Shown here: one piece after another, positions 1 through 11,256 of the stretch
Layout of the letters: every line of letters begins with the position of its first letter
How positions within the stretch are numbered: the first letter of the stretch is position 1
DNA from: Nansenia antarctica
Taxonomy: Eukaryota > Chordata > Actinopteri > Argentiniformes > Microstomatidae
Reading direction: 5' to 3'
NCBI GenBank assembly: GCA_963989245.1
Contig: OZ022342.1
Coordinates: 36,261,134 to 36,325,133, forward strand
Length of the DNA: 64,000 nucleotides
Notes under the pieces: generated by a model
What the model was told of the DNA's origin: nothing
Seen by the model: only the letters and a program-made list of their open reading frames with translations
The model's database searches: none
Made by a program: the position numbers and the translations under genes

Positions 1-1162
1 AGAGAGAGATTGCAGGGAGAACAACCAGTTGTTCTCTGGAAAGTTAAACCATTTCTCAACATATGAGATTGCTGTGTTAAGAAACGCAGTGAAATCTGCC
101 CTTGCCTTGTTTGCATCATGTGGAAGGAGACGCTGCAGCTTCACTTTGGTTAAGTAGCCATAGAAATGGTCGTGTGAGTTTTTGCTTGAAGTTATCCATG
201 ATGGAATATAACTCAACACAGGTGGTTGAATTGCTTTCCAGCTTCTTAACAACTTCCTCAAAGAGGGAGAGGATATTGTTGCAGAACAGGAGGTAAACCT
301 CCACAATGTCAGGGTCTTCCCCAGTTGAGTCTTCACTGAGATTTAACAAATCTCTGATCTGTCTGGGACACTCATCCCCCAGGCTGATGAAGTAAGACTT
401 GAGAGCAGTCCATGTTTGCATAAGCCGGGTGATGGCTGGATTGAGGGAGAGACACCTTGTTGTGACATGTCGTAGAATCTCCCTGAATTCCACATCACAA
501 AATTCACAAAACTCTTTGAGGGATTCTCTTCGTTTGGCTGATACGGAGAAGTGCCCATAGACCTTCAGCACAATGTTTTCGACATCTACAGTGAGCTGGT
601 CCAGAGCATGTTTCACTGTGTTGTGCATAATGTGGGCATGACAGTTCCCTTGCAGCAGATCCTTTTGCTTTTTCTTCAGGTTTGTGAAGGCCGAGTTGTG
701 GATTCCATAATTTACATTAGTATTGTTTGCACTATATGCTGTCACTTGATCTAATGATAAGCCAAATTTATCAAGTGATTGTTGTATGGAATATATAATC
801 CCAGCGGCTGACTCATCTGCATTTTCTATGAAGTCAAGCATTCTGTTGGTGACCCCAGTTTCTGGCTGAAAGAATTGTACAGCAAGGGGAAACATCTTCC
901 TGTTCCCCTTATTTGATGCATCCGTCTGGATGGAGAATGGGAGGGGTCCTGATGTCAAGACATTAAGAACTTCACCCACTGCCTTCGGCGCAAGGACGTC
1001 TTTGACCATTGCTTCTGCCTTTGTTCTCCCTAGAGACATTTTCTTTACGATTTTGGAATCATGCAGAATCGTTTGATTGAGTTTGTGTCCACAGTCAGCA
1101 CTATTGTAGCTGAGGTTGTGCTTAACCGTGTGGTACACATGCGTCAATTCCGCTGCTGTAAC
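1..1162 (-). pseudogene. hAT transposase, main catalytic exon, frameshifted and truncated by the window edge
   Basis: An acceptor with a clean pyrimidine tract precedes 1162. The exon gives the hAT catalytic core: IQTDASNKG (first acidic residue), a helical region, NCHAHIMHN, and the region around RHVTTRCLSLNPAI. After NFKQKL the frame is lost near the T5 run at 179-183. The sensible protein resumes in another frame and continues to position 1 (ARADFTAFLNTAISYVEKW). A second oddity is SANNTNVNYG, where relatives as I recall them usually have Asp before the Asn. The copy is therefore probably inactive. Which hAT clade it belongs to cannot be settled here. Confidence 0.75.
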
Positions 1163-1423
1163 CTAGAGGGGGGAGAGGATGACAAGTTGTTAATGAAATT
1201 CAACAGTATTAATTGTAGTGTTGTTTGGAGACAGTTATGAAAGTCACACCAGTTTCTGTTTCCAAACAGTGAAACCACAGAAATCTTCACAAACATTTTT
1301 AATGTGAGAAAAACATATTAATACATTTTTAAAAATATATTTTTCTCTGAGCATTTGTCTGTATCCTGTTAATCCATTAGTATTGAAAATGCAATTTTCC
1401 AGATGAGTCGAGCACATAACATA

Positions 1424-1428
1424 ATAAT

Positions 1429-1474
<46 letters not shown>
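1424..1474. repeat. (AT)n microsatellite
   Basis: An almost uninterrupted AT dinucleotide run lies in the intron of the hAT transposase. Confidence 0.95.
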
Positions 1475-1476
<2 letters not shown>

Positions 1477-1691
1477 CATCAGAGTTGTTTATTTTATTAT
1501 TTTAATTTTGTGCACTATATTTATATTGATGATACATCGATCAGTACTTGTACACTATGTTGATCGTTGCTATGACAACCACCCCGTCTTGCATCACGTG
1601 ACACACACTAGGGACGATTCTGCCCACATCGACTACTAACAACAACAACAACCGTCACACATGGTAGAATGGATTCAAAATCGATCATTAC

Positions 1692-1952
1692 CTTATCTGC
1701 TTCAGGAGATGCCTGTGGTACGAAATACTGTGTCACTGCAGCTTGGTTCATCTGGATCCTGGCATTACGGGAGTGCTGCTCTCCAGAAGCACGCTGTTTC
1801 ACGTCTGACAGGCCGCCGTGTGCGATAGAAAAGATTAAAGGGACGGGCGATTTCCTGAAATCCAAATGTCCCGCTAAATTCGGACCAATCACAAAACTGT
1901 TTGCCGCGCGCCTGTTGAGCGATTCAGTCTCGATTGCAGTGCGGGCCGCCAC
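1692..1952 (-). CDS. hAT transposase, first recognisable exon (BED-finger remnant)
   Basis: The frame reads through a segment around FSIAHGGLSDVKQ and SGEQH that resembles the C-terminal half of a BED zinc finger in fish hAT/ZBED-like proteins, then NQAAVTQYFVPQASPEADK. The expected upstream cysteine pair is not visible, so the true first exon is lost or upstream. The exon ends at a donor (AAG then GTAATG) in phase 0, and the next exon starts in phase 0 at 1162, so the splice keeps frame. The start at 1952 is simply the first in-frame ATG and is uncertain. Confidence 0.6.
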
Positions 1953-1977
1953 GAATCAATGCATATAGAGGAAACAC

Positions 1978-2847
1978 TGATATTGCCCAGCGCTGCAGTA
2001 AGATATATTGGAGAAATCACGCAATGCGGGTGGATTGAAAATACGGAACAAACAGCGTTCCGTATTGGTTCAAAACGGAACGCATCTTTTAACTGTCAAA
2101 TAAGGAACGATTCCGTATTTCAAGGTACGGGTGGCAACCCTAACTGGAGAACACATATACATTCACACCCTTTAATGAAGCAAACTAATTGTGGTGGTTC
2201 TGGGCACAGAGGGAGGTCAGCACACGTAGCTCCCCCTGTCAGTCACCATCATTTATATTTGTATAGAATTACATAATTGATGGGCTGAGGCTAGTTATGT
2301 TACAGTATGTATATCAGGGCAGACTCTGTGCTCACCACTTATATTGTATTTAGAGTCTTGTCCTGTGTTATATGACGATATATTACATGTATTGTTGGCC
2401 TGTGTATAGTACTGTGAAATCAAATCCCCCCTGGGACATTAAACAAACTTAGTTAGTTAGAGTTACATCTTAGGATAGATTTGAGTCATGTTCTGTATAC
2501 ATACATACTACCATAAGGGCATACTTAATGTGGTTACTCCATGTTTACTAGCTGTAACATTAACGTTACATCATTCTTTTTCACTTGTTACTCAGTCAAC
2601 CAGAGTGCAGATATCAAAGACTATCAGCCTGTTATTCACTTTATTTGAATAAGTATTATAAGTATAATATTACTTTATTTGAATAAGTATTATCCTTTGT
2701 TTGATTTCTTACCATGTACCGTAACAGTACCTTGCTATGTTTCATTTTCATTATAACATAACGTTATGTTATGATAGCCAGCTAGCATTAGCAAACCGGA
2801 AAAGTAGTGTCAGTGAGTCAGTCACCTTTCTAATAAGATTCACAAAC
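1978..2847. other. No recognised feature
   Basis: AT-rich sequence with no convincing ORF. By position it would be the intron downstream of the 2848-2962 exon, into which the 1-1977 hAT element inserted. Confidence 0.4.
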
Positions 2848-2962
2848 CTGAAACATCATCTATGTCATCACTGCTGGTGAAGTCATTGTTGTCAGCTGCT
2901 GTTACGGCTGCTGCAACAGTTCTTGGCGCTTGTTTTGTTGAAAACAACTTTGGGATATCCAT
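2848..2962 (-). CDS. Candidate first exon of a second hAT-type transposase
   Basis: An ATG opens MDIPKLFSTKQAPRTVAAA, followed by an acidic stretch (DFTSSDDIDDV) and a donor CAG then GTTTGTG. Short acidic first exons starting MDI.KLF are, to my knowledge, common in ZMYM/DUF4371-like hAT transposases. The exon sits about 230 bp inside the terminus at 3192, which suits a 5' exon reading inward. No downstream exon of this gene was found between 1978 and 2847. The call is an inference from position and composition. Confidence 0.4.
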
Positions 2963-3149
2963 CCTTACAATTGTGCAAGTCAGGCACTGATTGAGATCAC
3001 TTCTTCTTCAGGGCAGGGCAGGCTACGCAGTATGCAGGCTAATGTCGCGCAGCTGCTGCCTCTCTGTTGGACTCCGGTACTGCACGTTTCTCACGAGAGT
3101 TTTTTTTTTTTTTTTTTTTAGTAAAACATTCGGGGCTTTTCAGAAAACA

Positions 3150-3192
3150 TCCGGGGCTTGAGCCCCAGTAGCCGCCCCCTAGCGCCGCCCCT
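3150..3192 (-). repeat. Unpaired hAT-like terminal repeat
   Basis: Reading inward on the minus strand the end is CAGGGGCGGCGCTAGG, GC-rich and palindromic, just before TSD-bearing sequence of the next element. A matching opposite end is not in the window, so the element probably extends past the left edge. Confidence 0.4.
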
Positions 3193-3460
3193 GGTAAGCA
3201 TTATTTGGCACTAGGGGTGTAACGGATCTTGGATAATCCGTGATCCGTATGGATCGCCCCCCACGGTTCGGCACGCATGTGTACCGCGGATCAATTGCAA
3301 AATGTAACCAAGTAATAATATTACTTAATATTAGTTAATATCCCTTGTAAATCACAATGTAGAGTTGCCATAAAAAAGATAGACGCGACAGTTGCGTGCT
3401 TTGTTTTACTCTAAAGCGCAATGATAGGTTGATAATGGGAAAAAAAATCCAGAACAACAA

Positions 3461-4677
3461 GGCTGCGTTCGTAAATTCGCTCTGGAATCTGATCTCTCTC
3501 TCTCTGTCGTGGGCGGTCGCATTCCCTTTCGCTCTCCCTCTCCCCTGCTTTTTTTGTTTGCTCTACACTGCACTGACTCTTCAGAAGCAAAATGGATTTG
3601 TTAAGCTGGTCCCTGAATGCAATTGATAACCTATTTTCCACGAGGAAAGCTGGTTCGGGGGAACCTGCCTGCCCAGACGGAACTTTTGCCGCAGGTTACA
3701 TCAGAGATGCCTGGGACAACTGGCGTCTCGTTTGTTTGGCAGTCATGTCGATTGAGGACGTGGAAGATGTTTTCATTTTCGGATTTATGATAGTTGGACA
3801 CATTGGACTAGGTTTGAGTGCTGCCATGATCTATCGGCAAATTAAAAAGATGGGAGCAGTGATAAGCGATCTGCGCGAACTGCCCCTCTTGATCAAAGAA
3901 CTGGGGAGGGTGGCTGGAATGCACGGCGCTGCGCTTACGGATCTGAACCGTAAGGTTCTGGATCTGGATCGCAAGGTGGGCAATCTTGCTGCTCCCCGAA
4001 TTGGAGGATGACAGGAGACCCCAAATTTTCGAGAGGTTTGATTCTATGGAATGCTGTTTTTCCTCGCAGTGAACCCATTCACCTGATTATGGCTCAAAAG
4101 CTCCCCCATGCCCTGAAGCCTCCATGCAGCGTGCCAACCCACCCCCCCCTCTGGTGAACTTTGTGCCGCCTTCTGGGGCAGTGCTCAAGGCCGTTGTCCA
4201 TGGCGACACTGATTGCTGCTCTACGAAGACGGGTCGGACTGACCCAGAACATCCTCCCTCCCCCCACCCATACCTACCCCCCCCCACTCCTCCCTCCCCC
4301 CGATCCTCCCTCCCCCCGCCCATGCCACCCCGCCACCACCCCCCCCCCCCTCCCTTCTCTACAGTATTCTGTGGACTACAGCGCCGCACATGGCAGCTAT
4401 GGTTTTACAGTTTGTTGTGTTCTGTCTGCACTGCTGTCTGTCCTGTGTTGTTTTGTTTGCATTGCATTTAGAAATGCTCTTACTGTAACGCCAAATCAAA
4501 TTCCTATATGTGTATGCTTAATGTGTATGCATAAATGGCAATAAACGTTATCTCATCTCATCTCTCATCATCAGCATTCATGGAACGCCTCTTGTCCAAT
4601 CAAATTACTTGGTCCCTTTATGACGTCGAACCCAGTGTGCTCTCCGGCGCTCTCAGAGCAAATTTACGAACGCAGCC
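3461..4677. mobile_element. Small TIR element carrying a membrane-protein ORF
   Basis: Ends are inverted copies of GGCTGCGTTCGTAAATT (about 22 of 24 terminal bases match), flanked by CAA on both sides, a possible 3-bp TSD. Between them lie the ORF at 3592-4011, a C-rich tract (4255-4350), a polyadenylation signal AATAAA near 4540 and a short (TCTCA)-like tandem tail at 4549-4568. The tail looks retroposon-like and may mean a retroposed cDNA sits inside a MITE. Confidence 0.55.
3592..4011 (+). CDS. Unrecognised 139-aa protein, one membrane segment plus C-terminal amphipathic helices
   Basis: I do not recognise this protein. The ATG at 3592 is the first in-frame ATG preceded by a purine (GCAAAATGG). 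The N-terminal third contains SWSLNAIDNLF and an ACPDGTFAAGY segment with the only Cys of a short loop. A strongly hydrophobic stretch around residues 60-85 (VFIFGFMIVGHIGLG and on) is likely transmembrane. After it come charged, heptad-like segments (LRELPLLIKELGRV; LNRKVLDLDRKVGNL) suited to a coiled coil. The frame is intact and has normal codon variety, so it looks like a real coding sequence. It lies inside a TIR element and upstream of a poly(A) signal, hinting at a mobile-element protein of unknown role. Confidence 0.55.
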   Translation: MDLLSWSLNAIDNLFSTRKAGSGEPACPDGTFAAGYIRDAWDNWRLVCLAVMSIEDVEDVFIFGFMIVGHIGLGLSAAMIYRQIKKMGAVISDLRELPLLIKELGRVAGMHGAALTDLNRKVLDLDRKVGNLAAPRIGG

Positions 4678-5191
4678 CAAGTGTATCATGGCGAGTGCTG
4701 CTAATGTTGGCGACAGAGAAGAACTCAATGCCTCCCTCGTTATTTAAATCCCATGTATGGGAGCACTTTGGCTTCTCTGTCAATTATAACAATGACGGAC
4801 AGTGTCATTGGAAGTGTGGTCGATAAAAAAGTTACGGTGTTTAAGCGTTGTGCACGTACGAGCATGGCCACACATTTGCCACGACGTCACCCTGGTGTGT
4901 TGACGGGAGGCACGAAAAAGGCAGCTTGACAACTTCTGATAATGTAGCCAATTTTTTCATACCATGTTTAAAGTAAGGTTTCACTTTATTATTTAGTTAA
5001 AAGTGGCATAAAACATGTTTATTTGTCTGCTTTAAAGAGCCCAGTGATTCACTGCTGCAACCAGATGCCTCCTCCCTCTCTCCTACTGCATCATTTAAGT
5101 TGAATGTGTGTTTCTATTTAATATGTAGCCTAATGTTTGAGTGTAGAATATGTTATGTATGTATATATATATATACACACACATATATATA
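4678..5191. other. No recognised gene
   Basis: hAT interior sequence with short AT-rich tracts; an alternating AT/AC stretch at 5162-5190 abuts the Tc1 insertion site. Confidence 0.4.
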
Positions 5192-5419
5192 CACTATATC
5201 TCAAAAGTGAGTACACCCTTTAGATTTTTGCAAATATTCTGTCATATCCTTTCAGGGGATAACACTATCTTAATGAAACTTTGATATAACTTAAAGTAGT
5301 CAGTGTGCTGCTTGAATAACAGTATAGATTTATTGTCCATTGAAAATTACTCAGTACACAGCTGTTAATGTCTAAACAGCTGGCAACAAAAGTGAGTACA
5401 CCCCATAGTGAACATGTCT

Positions 5420-5558
5420 AAATTGTGCCCAAAGTGTAAATATTTTGTGTGACCACCATTGTTATCTAGCACTGCTTTAACCCTCCTGGGCATGGAATTC
5501 ACCAGAGCTGCACAGGTTGCTTCTGGAATCTTCTTCCACTCCTCCATGACGACATGCA
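5420..5558 (-). pseudogene. Tc1-like transposase, C-terminal part
   Basis: Continues the transposase after the LINE with VVMEEWKKIPEATC and ends near NNGGHTKYLHF, the usual C-terminus of fish Tc1 transposases. Together with 8883-9547 it shows the LINE landed inside the coding sequence. Confidence 0.85.
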
Positions 5559-5568
5559 ATTCCTCAAG

Positions 5569-8532
5569 ATGGCTGCGCGCTCAGACGCTGCGGCCGTGGG
5601 GGCTTCAAAACTGGTGTTTTTTAGTGATTTTAAGCGCATTTGTATGTATATTTTTATTTTAGTACTTATAGGGAACGGTTGTGTAAATAGTACCTACAGC
5701 AGGCACGACTTATTAGAAGTTGGCACGCAAAACGAGAAGACAGTTACAGCGGAGTTCCTGAAGCAAAACAGGATATATCACGAGATCGCCCGTGTACCGG
5801 GAGAATCCTGGTACTCAGTCCCTTCCCTGAGGCGCAAACGCCGGCGTAAGGACCGTAAGCAACGACGGGGCTGCCGGGGAGGCCTGTTAGCTAGGCTAAG
5901 GAAGAGCCCTGACAAACCTGCTTTGCCGAGTATTTTCCTTTCCAACGTCAGGTCCCTGACGAACAAGATGGATGAACTGAGACTACAAGTTGCCAAAAAT
6001 AACATCGTGGGAGATAGCTGTGTGATTATTCTTACTGAAACCTGGCTAAATGACACTATCGTGGACTCAGCTATTAGCTTGGAGGGACGGACCCTTCACC
6101 GGGCAGACCGCACGCAGCTCAGCGGCAAGTCAAGAGGGGGTGGGATCATAATATCGACGAAGGATAGCTGGTGCTTAAACACGAAAACTGTAAGTAGCCA
6201 CTGCTCCCCAGACCTGGAATACTTGACTGTTAAATGCCGACCCACATACCTCCCGAGGGAGTTTAACGCAGTGTTCATTACATGTGTTTACATTGCGCCT
6301 AGCGCGGACGGTAGTCTAGCATTGGCGCGGCTATATGACGTCATCAGTGGTCAACAAAGCAAAGATCCACAGGCTATTCACATCATAGCAGGAGATTTCA
6401 ATCATGTCGACCTGAAGGCAGTACTACCCAAGTTCTATCAGCATGTGAAATGTGCAACAAGAGGAGAAAAAACACTGGACAAGGTATACACCAACATCAA
6501 ACGTGCTTACAAGGCTAGTCCGCTAGCTCATCTAGGCATGTCTGACCATGTGTCAATCCTCCTGATCCCTGCATACACTACCATGGGGAAAAGTGCTCCC
6601 ATCACCACTAAGACTGTCAGAACCTGGCCAGAAGGGTCCGCTCCACTGCAGATCTGCCTAAATGACACCCCATGGCAGGAATATGAGCATGAGGACCTGG
6701 AACAGTACACGTCGTCGGTTCTGAACCACATAGTGAACTGCACCAACTCAGTCACCGTGGACAAACGGGTCCGGGTCTACCCCAACACGAAGCCATGGAT
6801 GACTGGGAAGGTCCAAAAACTGATCAACGAGAGGGACAACGCCTTCTTCGCAGGGAAGAGCACACCGCTGTACAGCTCCACCAGGGCTAACCTAAAGCGC
6901 GGAATCAAAGCGGCCAAGGCAGACCACAGAGAGAAGATTGAGGAATGCCTCCTGAGCAACGACTCCAGGCGGATGTGGCAGGGGGTTCAGCAGATGACAA
7001 ACTTCAGAGCCAACAGGCTCACAGCCGCAGAGGACGACCCCCTGCTGGCGGGAAAGCTGAACACCTTCTACGCCCGGTTCGACGAGGGGCGAACGGAGGT
7101 AACCGCAACACAAACACCACTCTCTCCAGCTCTCAGCAGCCTCACCCTCACAGAGCATGAAGTGAGACGCGTACTGAAGGCGGTGGACCCCAGGAAAGCC
7201 TCGGGGCCGGATGGCGTCCTGGGACGGGTGCTGAGGGACTGCGCCGACCAGCTGGCCGGGGTTTTCACCAACACCTTCAACCAGTCCCTGTCCCAGGCCA
7301 CCATCCCACCCTGCCTGAAAACCTCAACTATCATCCCAGTCCCGAAGAAAAGCACGGTGAGCTGCCTAAACGACTACCGCCCGGTGGCACTCACACCAAT
7401 CATCATGAAGTGCTTCGAGAAACTAGTCCGGGCCCACATACTCACACGCCTCCCGCCCAACCTGGATCCATACCAGTTCGCCTACAGAGCCCACAGGTCC
7501 ACAGAGGACGCCATCGCGACGACTCTCCACGCCACTCTATCCCACCTGGAGAGGGGAAACGGCTACGCGAGACTGCTCTTAGTGGACTTCAGCTCCGCCT
7601 TCAACACCATCCTTCCAGACAGGCTAGTGACCAAACTACTAGACCTGGGTCTATCACACTCTATATGAGCGTGGATCAAGGACTTCCTGACCGACCGCCC
7701 CCAGAGGGTGCGGGTGGGCCCCCACACCTCCACAGCCCTCAGACTCAGCACTGGGTCCCCCCAGGGCTGCGTGCTAAGCCCCATCCTCTACAACCTCTAC
7801 ACCTACGACTTCACCCCCGTCCACCCCAGCAACTCCATCGTAAAGTTTGCAGACGACACCACCGTGGTGGGATGCATCTCGGGGGGGGACGAGGCGGCGT
7901 ACAGGGATGAGGTAGAGCAACTGAGCAAGCTGTGCAAGGTTAACAACCTGCTGCTGAACAAGTCAAAGACCCAGGAAATCATCGTAGACTTCAGGAGGAA
8001 AAAGTCAGAGATCCAGCCCCTGCTCATCGACGGAGAGAGCGTGGAGAGAGTCTCAACCCTCCGATTCCTGGGGATGCACATGCGGGATGACCTGACCTGG
8101 AAGGACAACACAAAAGGCACCATCAAGAGGGCACAACAGCGGCTATACACCCTGAGAGTCCTCAGGAAGGAACACAGCAAGCAGGAGATACTGGTGACCT
8201 TCTACCGCGGCGCAGTGGAGAGCATCCTCACCTACGGCATCTGCAACTGGTTCTCCAGCTGCACAACAGCGGAGAGAAATGCGCTACAGAGAGTCGTGAG
8301 AACAGCACAGAAGATCACCGGCGCCCCCCTCCCCTCTCTGGAAGAGCTGTACAACACACGCTGTCTCAGGAAGGCCTCCAAGATCTCCAGGGACCCGACC
8401 CACCCTGGGTACGAACACTTTACCAGGCTGCCCTCGAAAAGGCGGTTCAGGACCCTGGCCGCAAGGACAAACAGACTGAAGAACAGCTTCTACCACAGGG
8501 CCGTCCAGGCCCTGAACACAGCAAAGACCTAA
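5569..8532 (+). pseudogene. LINE ORF2-type polyprotein (APE endonuclease + RT) with one in-frame stop
   Basis: From the ATG at 5569 the protein shows an N-terminal basic region, then the endonuclease (SNVRSLTNKMDEL, ETWLND, AGDFNH, MSDH at roughly residues 120-325). The reverse transcriptase follows: RKASGPDGV, PVPKKS, NDYRPVALTPI, DFSSAFNTI, TGSPQGCVLSP and the catalytic FADDTT. It ends with a C-terminal domain to QALNTAKT. A single TGA at 7666-7668 interrupts the frame between SHSI and AWIKDFL; the same frame continues to 8532. Otherwise it is undamaged, implying a fairly young copy. Confidence 0.88.
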
Positions 8533-8859
8533 GTTCTGGGCCCTGGACAGTCTGGACGGATTGATGGCAGCTGCTGGACTGAAAAAATCAGGTGTAGTGC
8601 TGAGGCACAAACATGGACATTTCAAGCCTGCAAACTGTGACACTTTAAATAAATGTGAAATAATACTATTGTGCAATATGACAACCCTAGTCGTCTATCT
8701 GTACAGTATAGTACAGTGGATAGTGTACATAGCCTTTATTTATGTAAACCAGCTCCTTCCCTTCTTGTGATTTTTTTATTTCCCTTTCCTAACACCAGGG
8801 GAGCCCCCCCTCCTAAATTTCGTTGTTTGGTACCTGTACTGTAGCAATGACAATAAAGT

Positions 8860-8882
8860 CCATTCATTCATTCATTCATTCA
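8860..8882 (+). repeat. (CATT)n LINE tail
   Basis: Tandem CATT units directly after the LINE 3' UTR mark its 3' junction with Tc1 sequence. Confidence 0.9.
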
Positions 8883-9547
8883 TCACGGAGCCCACAGATG
8901 TTGGACACCTGTCCCTCAATGAAATGCAGCTTCCCAGTGCCAGCAGCACTCATGCAGCCCCAGACCATGATGCTGCCACCACCATGCTTGACTGTAGGCA
9001 AAACACATTTGTCTTGGTACTCCTCACCAGGGTGCCGCCACACACGCCGGACACCATCTGACCCAAACAGGTTTATTTTGGTCTCATCAGACCACAGGAC
9101 ATGGTTCCAGTAACTCATGTTCTTGGATTCATTGTCTTCAGCAAACTGTTTGCGGGTTTTCTTATGCATCGGTTTCAGAAGAGGCTTCTGTCTGGGGCGA
9201 CGGCCATACAAACCGATTTGATGCAGTGTGCGGCGTATGGTCTGGGCACTGACAGGCTGACATCCCACTTCTGCAACCTCTGCAGCAATGCTGGAAGCAC
9301 TCGCACGTCTATTTTTGGAAACCAACCTCTGGATATGACGCTGAGCATGTGGACTCAACTTCTTTGGTCGACCCTGGCGAGGCCTGTTACGAGTGGAACC
9401 TGTCCTGGAAAACCGCTGTATGATCTTAGCCACTGTGCTGCAACTCATTTTCAGGGTGTTGGCAATCTTCTTATCGCCAAGGCCATCTTTGTGAAGCGCA
9501 ATAATCCAAGAGAGTTCCTTGCCATGAGGTGCCATGTTGTCCAGCAT
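8883..9547 (-). pseudogene. Tc1-like transposase, N-terminal part
   Basis: The bipartite helix-turn-helix DNA-binding region (DGLGDKKIANTLKMS and the AQRHIQRLVSKNRR region) is separated by the hinge RQGRPKKLS. The catalytic domain begins with HVLWSDETKINLFG, which holds the first catalytic Asp. Reading continues to KLHFIEG and then jumps to QVSNICGLRD at the LINE junction. The segment that should hold the second Asp (the QDN region) is absent, so the copy had an internal deletion besides the LINE. The ATG at 9535 (MAPHGKEL) is a more likely start than the ATG at 9547. Confidence 0.88.
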
Positions 9548-10339
9548 TCAGAGAGAATTGTGCCCAAAACACCAAATTTAACAGCCCTGCTTATCATTTA
9601 CACCTGAATCCTTGTAACACTAACGAGTCACATGACACCAGGGCGGGAAAACAACATCATTGGGCACAATTAGGACATGTTCACTATGGGGTGTACTCAC
9701 TTTTGTTGCCAGCTGTTTAGACATTAACAGCTGTGTACTGAGTAATTTTCAAAGGACAATAAATCTATACTGTTATTCAAGCAGCACACTGACTACTTTA
9801 AGTTATATCAAAGTTTCAGTAGGATAATGTTATCCCCTGAAAGGATATAACAGAATATTTGCAAAAATCTAAAGGGTGTACTCACTTTTGAGATATACTG
9901 TATATACCAGTTTTGACATCTTGTTGTTGGGTTTTACACAGTAAAAGTGGTGTTTTTACAGAATTCGAGGAAAAAGCTTTTTATTTTTATTTTTATGTTT
10001 TGTGTTGATCCGAAAAATTATCCGATCCGTGACTCAAAAACCGTGACACGATCCGATCCGTGAGTTAGGTGATCCGTTACACCCCTATTTGGCACCACCC
10101 TCAGCAGTGAGAAGGCCTTGTCCTACTTACGGCCAAGCTCCACCATGGCCATCGAGCGTTGCGTCAAATGTGCGTTGCGTCCGGAATTGGGATCAAATGC
10201 ATTGTAATCAATGAAAGGTGCTCCACTTGCTGCGTTGCGTCAGCATTGCGTTGCGTCCAATGGCTGCGTCAAAAGTAAAAATTAGGCGAAGTTTGTTTTT
10301 TGACGGTGGACGCAGACGTCACAATGAGACCAATTGTAT

Positions 10340-11012
10340 ATTTGAATAAATGAATGGTCTTTATTGTCATTGATATAGTACAGGTACCAAACAACGAAAT
10401 TTGGGAGGGGGGGCTCCCCTGGTGCTAGGAAAAAAACTAAAAACAAGAAGGGAAAAGAGCTGGTTTACATAAATAAAGGCTATGTACACTATCCACTATA
10501 CTATACTATACAAATAAAACACTGTGCTGTACTCTATGCTATGCTATACCTATTCTAACATTTCCTATCTCTGAACCTTATGTACCCGAGGGTTGTCATA
10601 TTGCACATAGTGTTATTGCACATTCATTTAAAGTGTCGCAGTTTGCAGGTTTGAAATGTTCACAGTTGTGTTTCAGTATTGCACTTGATTTCAATCTAGT
10701 AGCTGCCATCATAATTGTCTAGATTGTCCAGGGCCTAGAACCTAGGTCTTTGCTGTGTTCAGGGCCTGAATGGCCCTGGGGTAGAAGCTGAGCTTCAGTC
10801 TGTTTGTCCTTGCGAACATGGTCCTGAACCGCCTGTCCGAGGGCAGCCGAGCAAAGTGTTCGTTCCCAGGGTGGGATGGGTCTCTGGAGATCTTGGAGGC
10901 CTTCCTGAGGCAGCGTGTGTTGTACAGCTCTTCCAGAGAGGGGAGGGGGGCGCCGGTGATCTTCTGGGCTGATCTCACGACTCTCTGTAGCACATTCCTC
11001 TCTGTGGCTGTA
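10340..11012 (-). mobile_element. Rex1/Babar-like LINE, 5'-truncated 3' fragment
   Basis: The minus strand encodes the C-terminus of the same ORF as at 5569-8532 (ERNVLQRVV to IQALNTAKT at 10742), then the shared 3' UTR ending in AATAAA-like and CATT units near 10340. It interrupts the left subterminal part of the Harbinger element. Confidence 0.85.
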
Positions 11013-11256
11013 TTTACAATTGCAGTTGTTGGTTATAATTGTATAGCCTATTGGTTGTTTTCTGGTGTTGTTTTATTGTTTTGCTCTGTTTGTAGTGTAC
11101 TTGATATTATATACAGTATATATATTTTTTTTTATAATAATAAAGCTAATAATACCAGATTGAACATTCTTGTAGCCAACTACTCAGCTATTGCGAATTG
11201 CTATTCAAGCGAGTCAGCTGTCAATCACCACAGGTGCTTGAAAGTTTGTTGCAGGA

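Larger units (their letters stand above)
1..1977 (-). mobile_element. hAT element, partial (right end; continues off the left edge)
   Basis: The right terminus reads, outward to inward, CAGTGTTTCCTCTATATGCA, the same end as the nonautonomous element at 22230-23687. The transposase exons on the minus strand run inward from this end. The other terminus lies outside the window, so no TSD can be tested. The single intron (1163-1691) contains an (AT)n tract. Confidence 0.7.
5559..8882 (+). mobile_element. Rex1/Babar-like non-LTR retrotransposon, nearly full length
   Basis: One long ORF with APE endonuclease and reverse transcriptase, a short 3' UTR, and a (CATT)n tail at 8860-8882 after AATAAAG. 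Two 3' fragments of the same family occur at 10340-11012 (minus) and 29963-30498 (plus) with the same UTR and tail. The clade name is a best guess from RT features such as FADDTTVVG and from its abundance in fish. Confidence 0.85.
5192..9900 (-). mobile_element. Tc1-like transposon (split by a LINE)
   Basis: Ends CA(C/G)TATATCTCAAAAGTG are inverted and flanked by TA at 5190-5191 and 9901-9902, the Tc1/mariner target. Inverted repeats of about 210 bp contain internal GTGAGTACACCC direct repeats at both the outer and inner ends, an IR/DR arrangement. The transposase is on the minus strand and is split by the LINE at 5559-8882. Confidence 0.92.
3212..10087. mobile_element. hAT-type element with nested insertions (TSD TTTGGCAC)
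   Basis: The ends are inverted: TAGGGGTGTAACGGATC on the left and its complement on the right. They are flanked by 8-bp direct repeats TTTGGCAC at 3204-3211 and 10088-10095. Subterminal regions repeat GATCCGT-like motifs on both sides. No transposase of its own remains. Most of its length is other elements: the unit at 3461-4677 and the Tc1 element at 5192-9900. Confidence 0.8.

Noticed and set aside
4087..4544. Proline-rich open frames
   Set aside because: Caused by the C-rich tract at 4255-4350 in the small TIR element.
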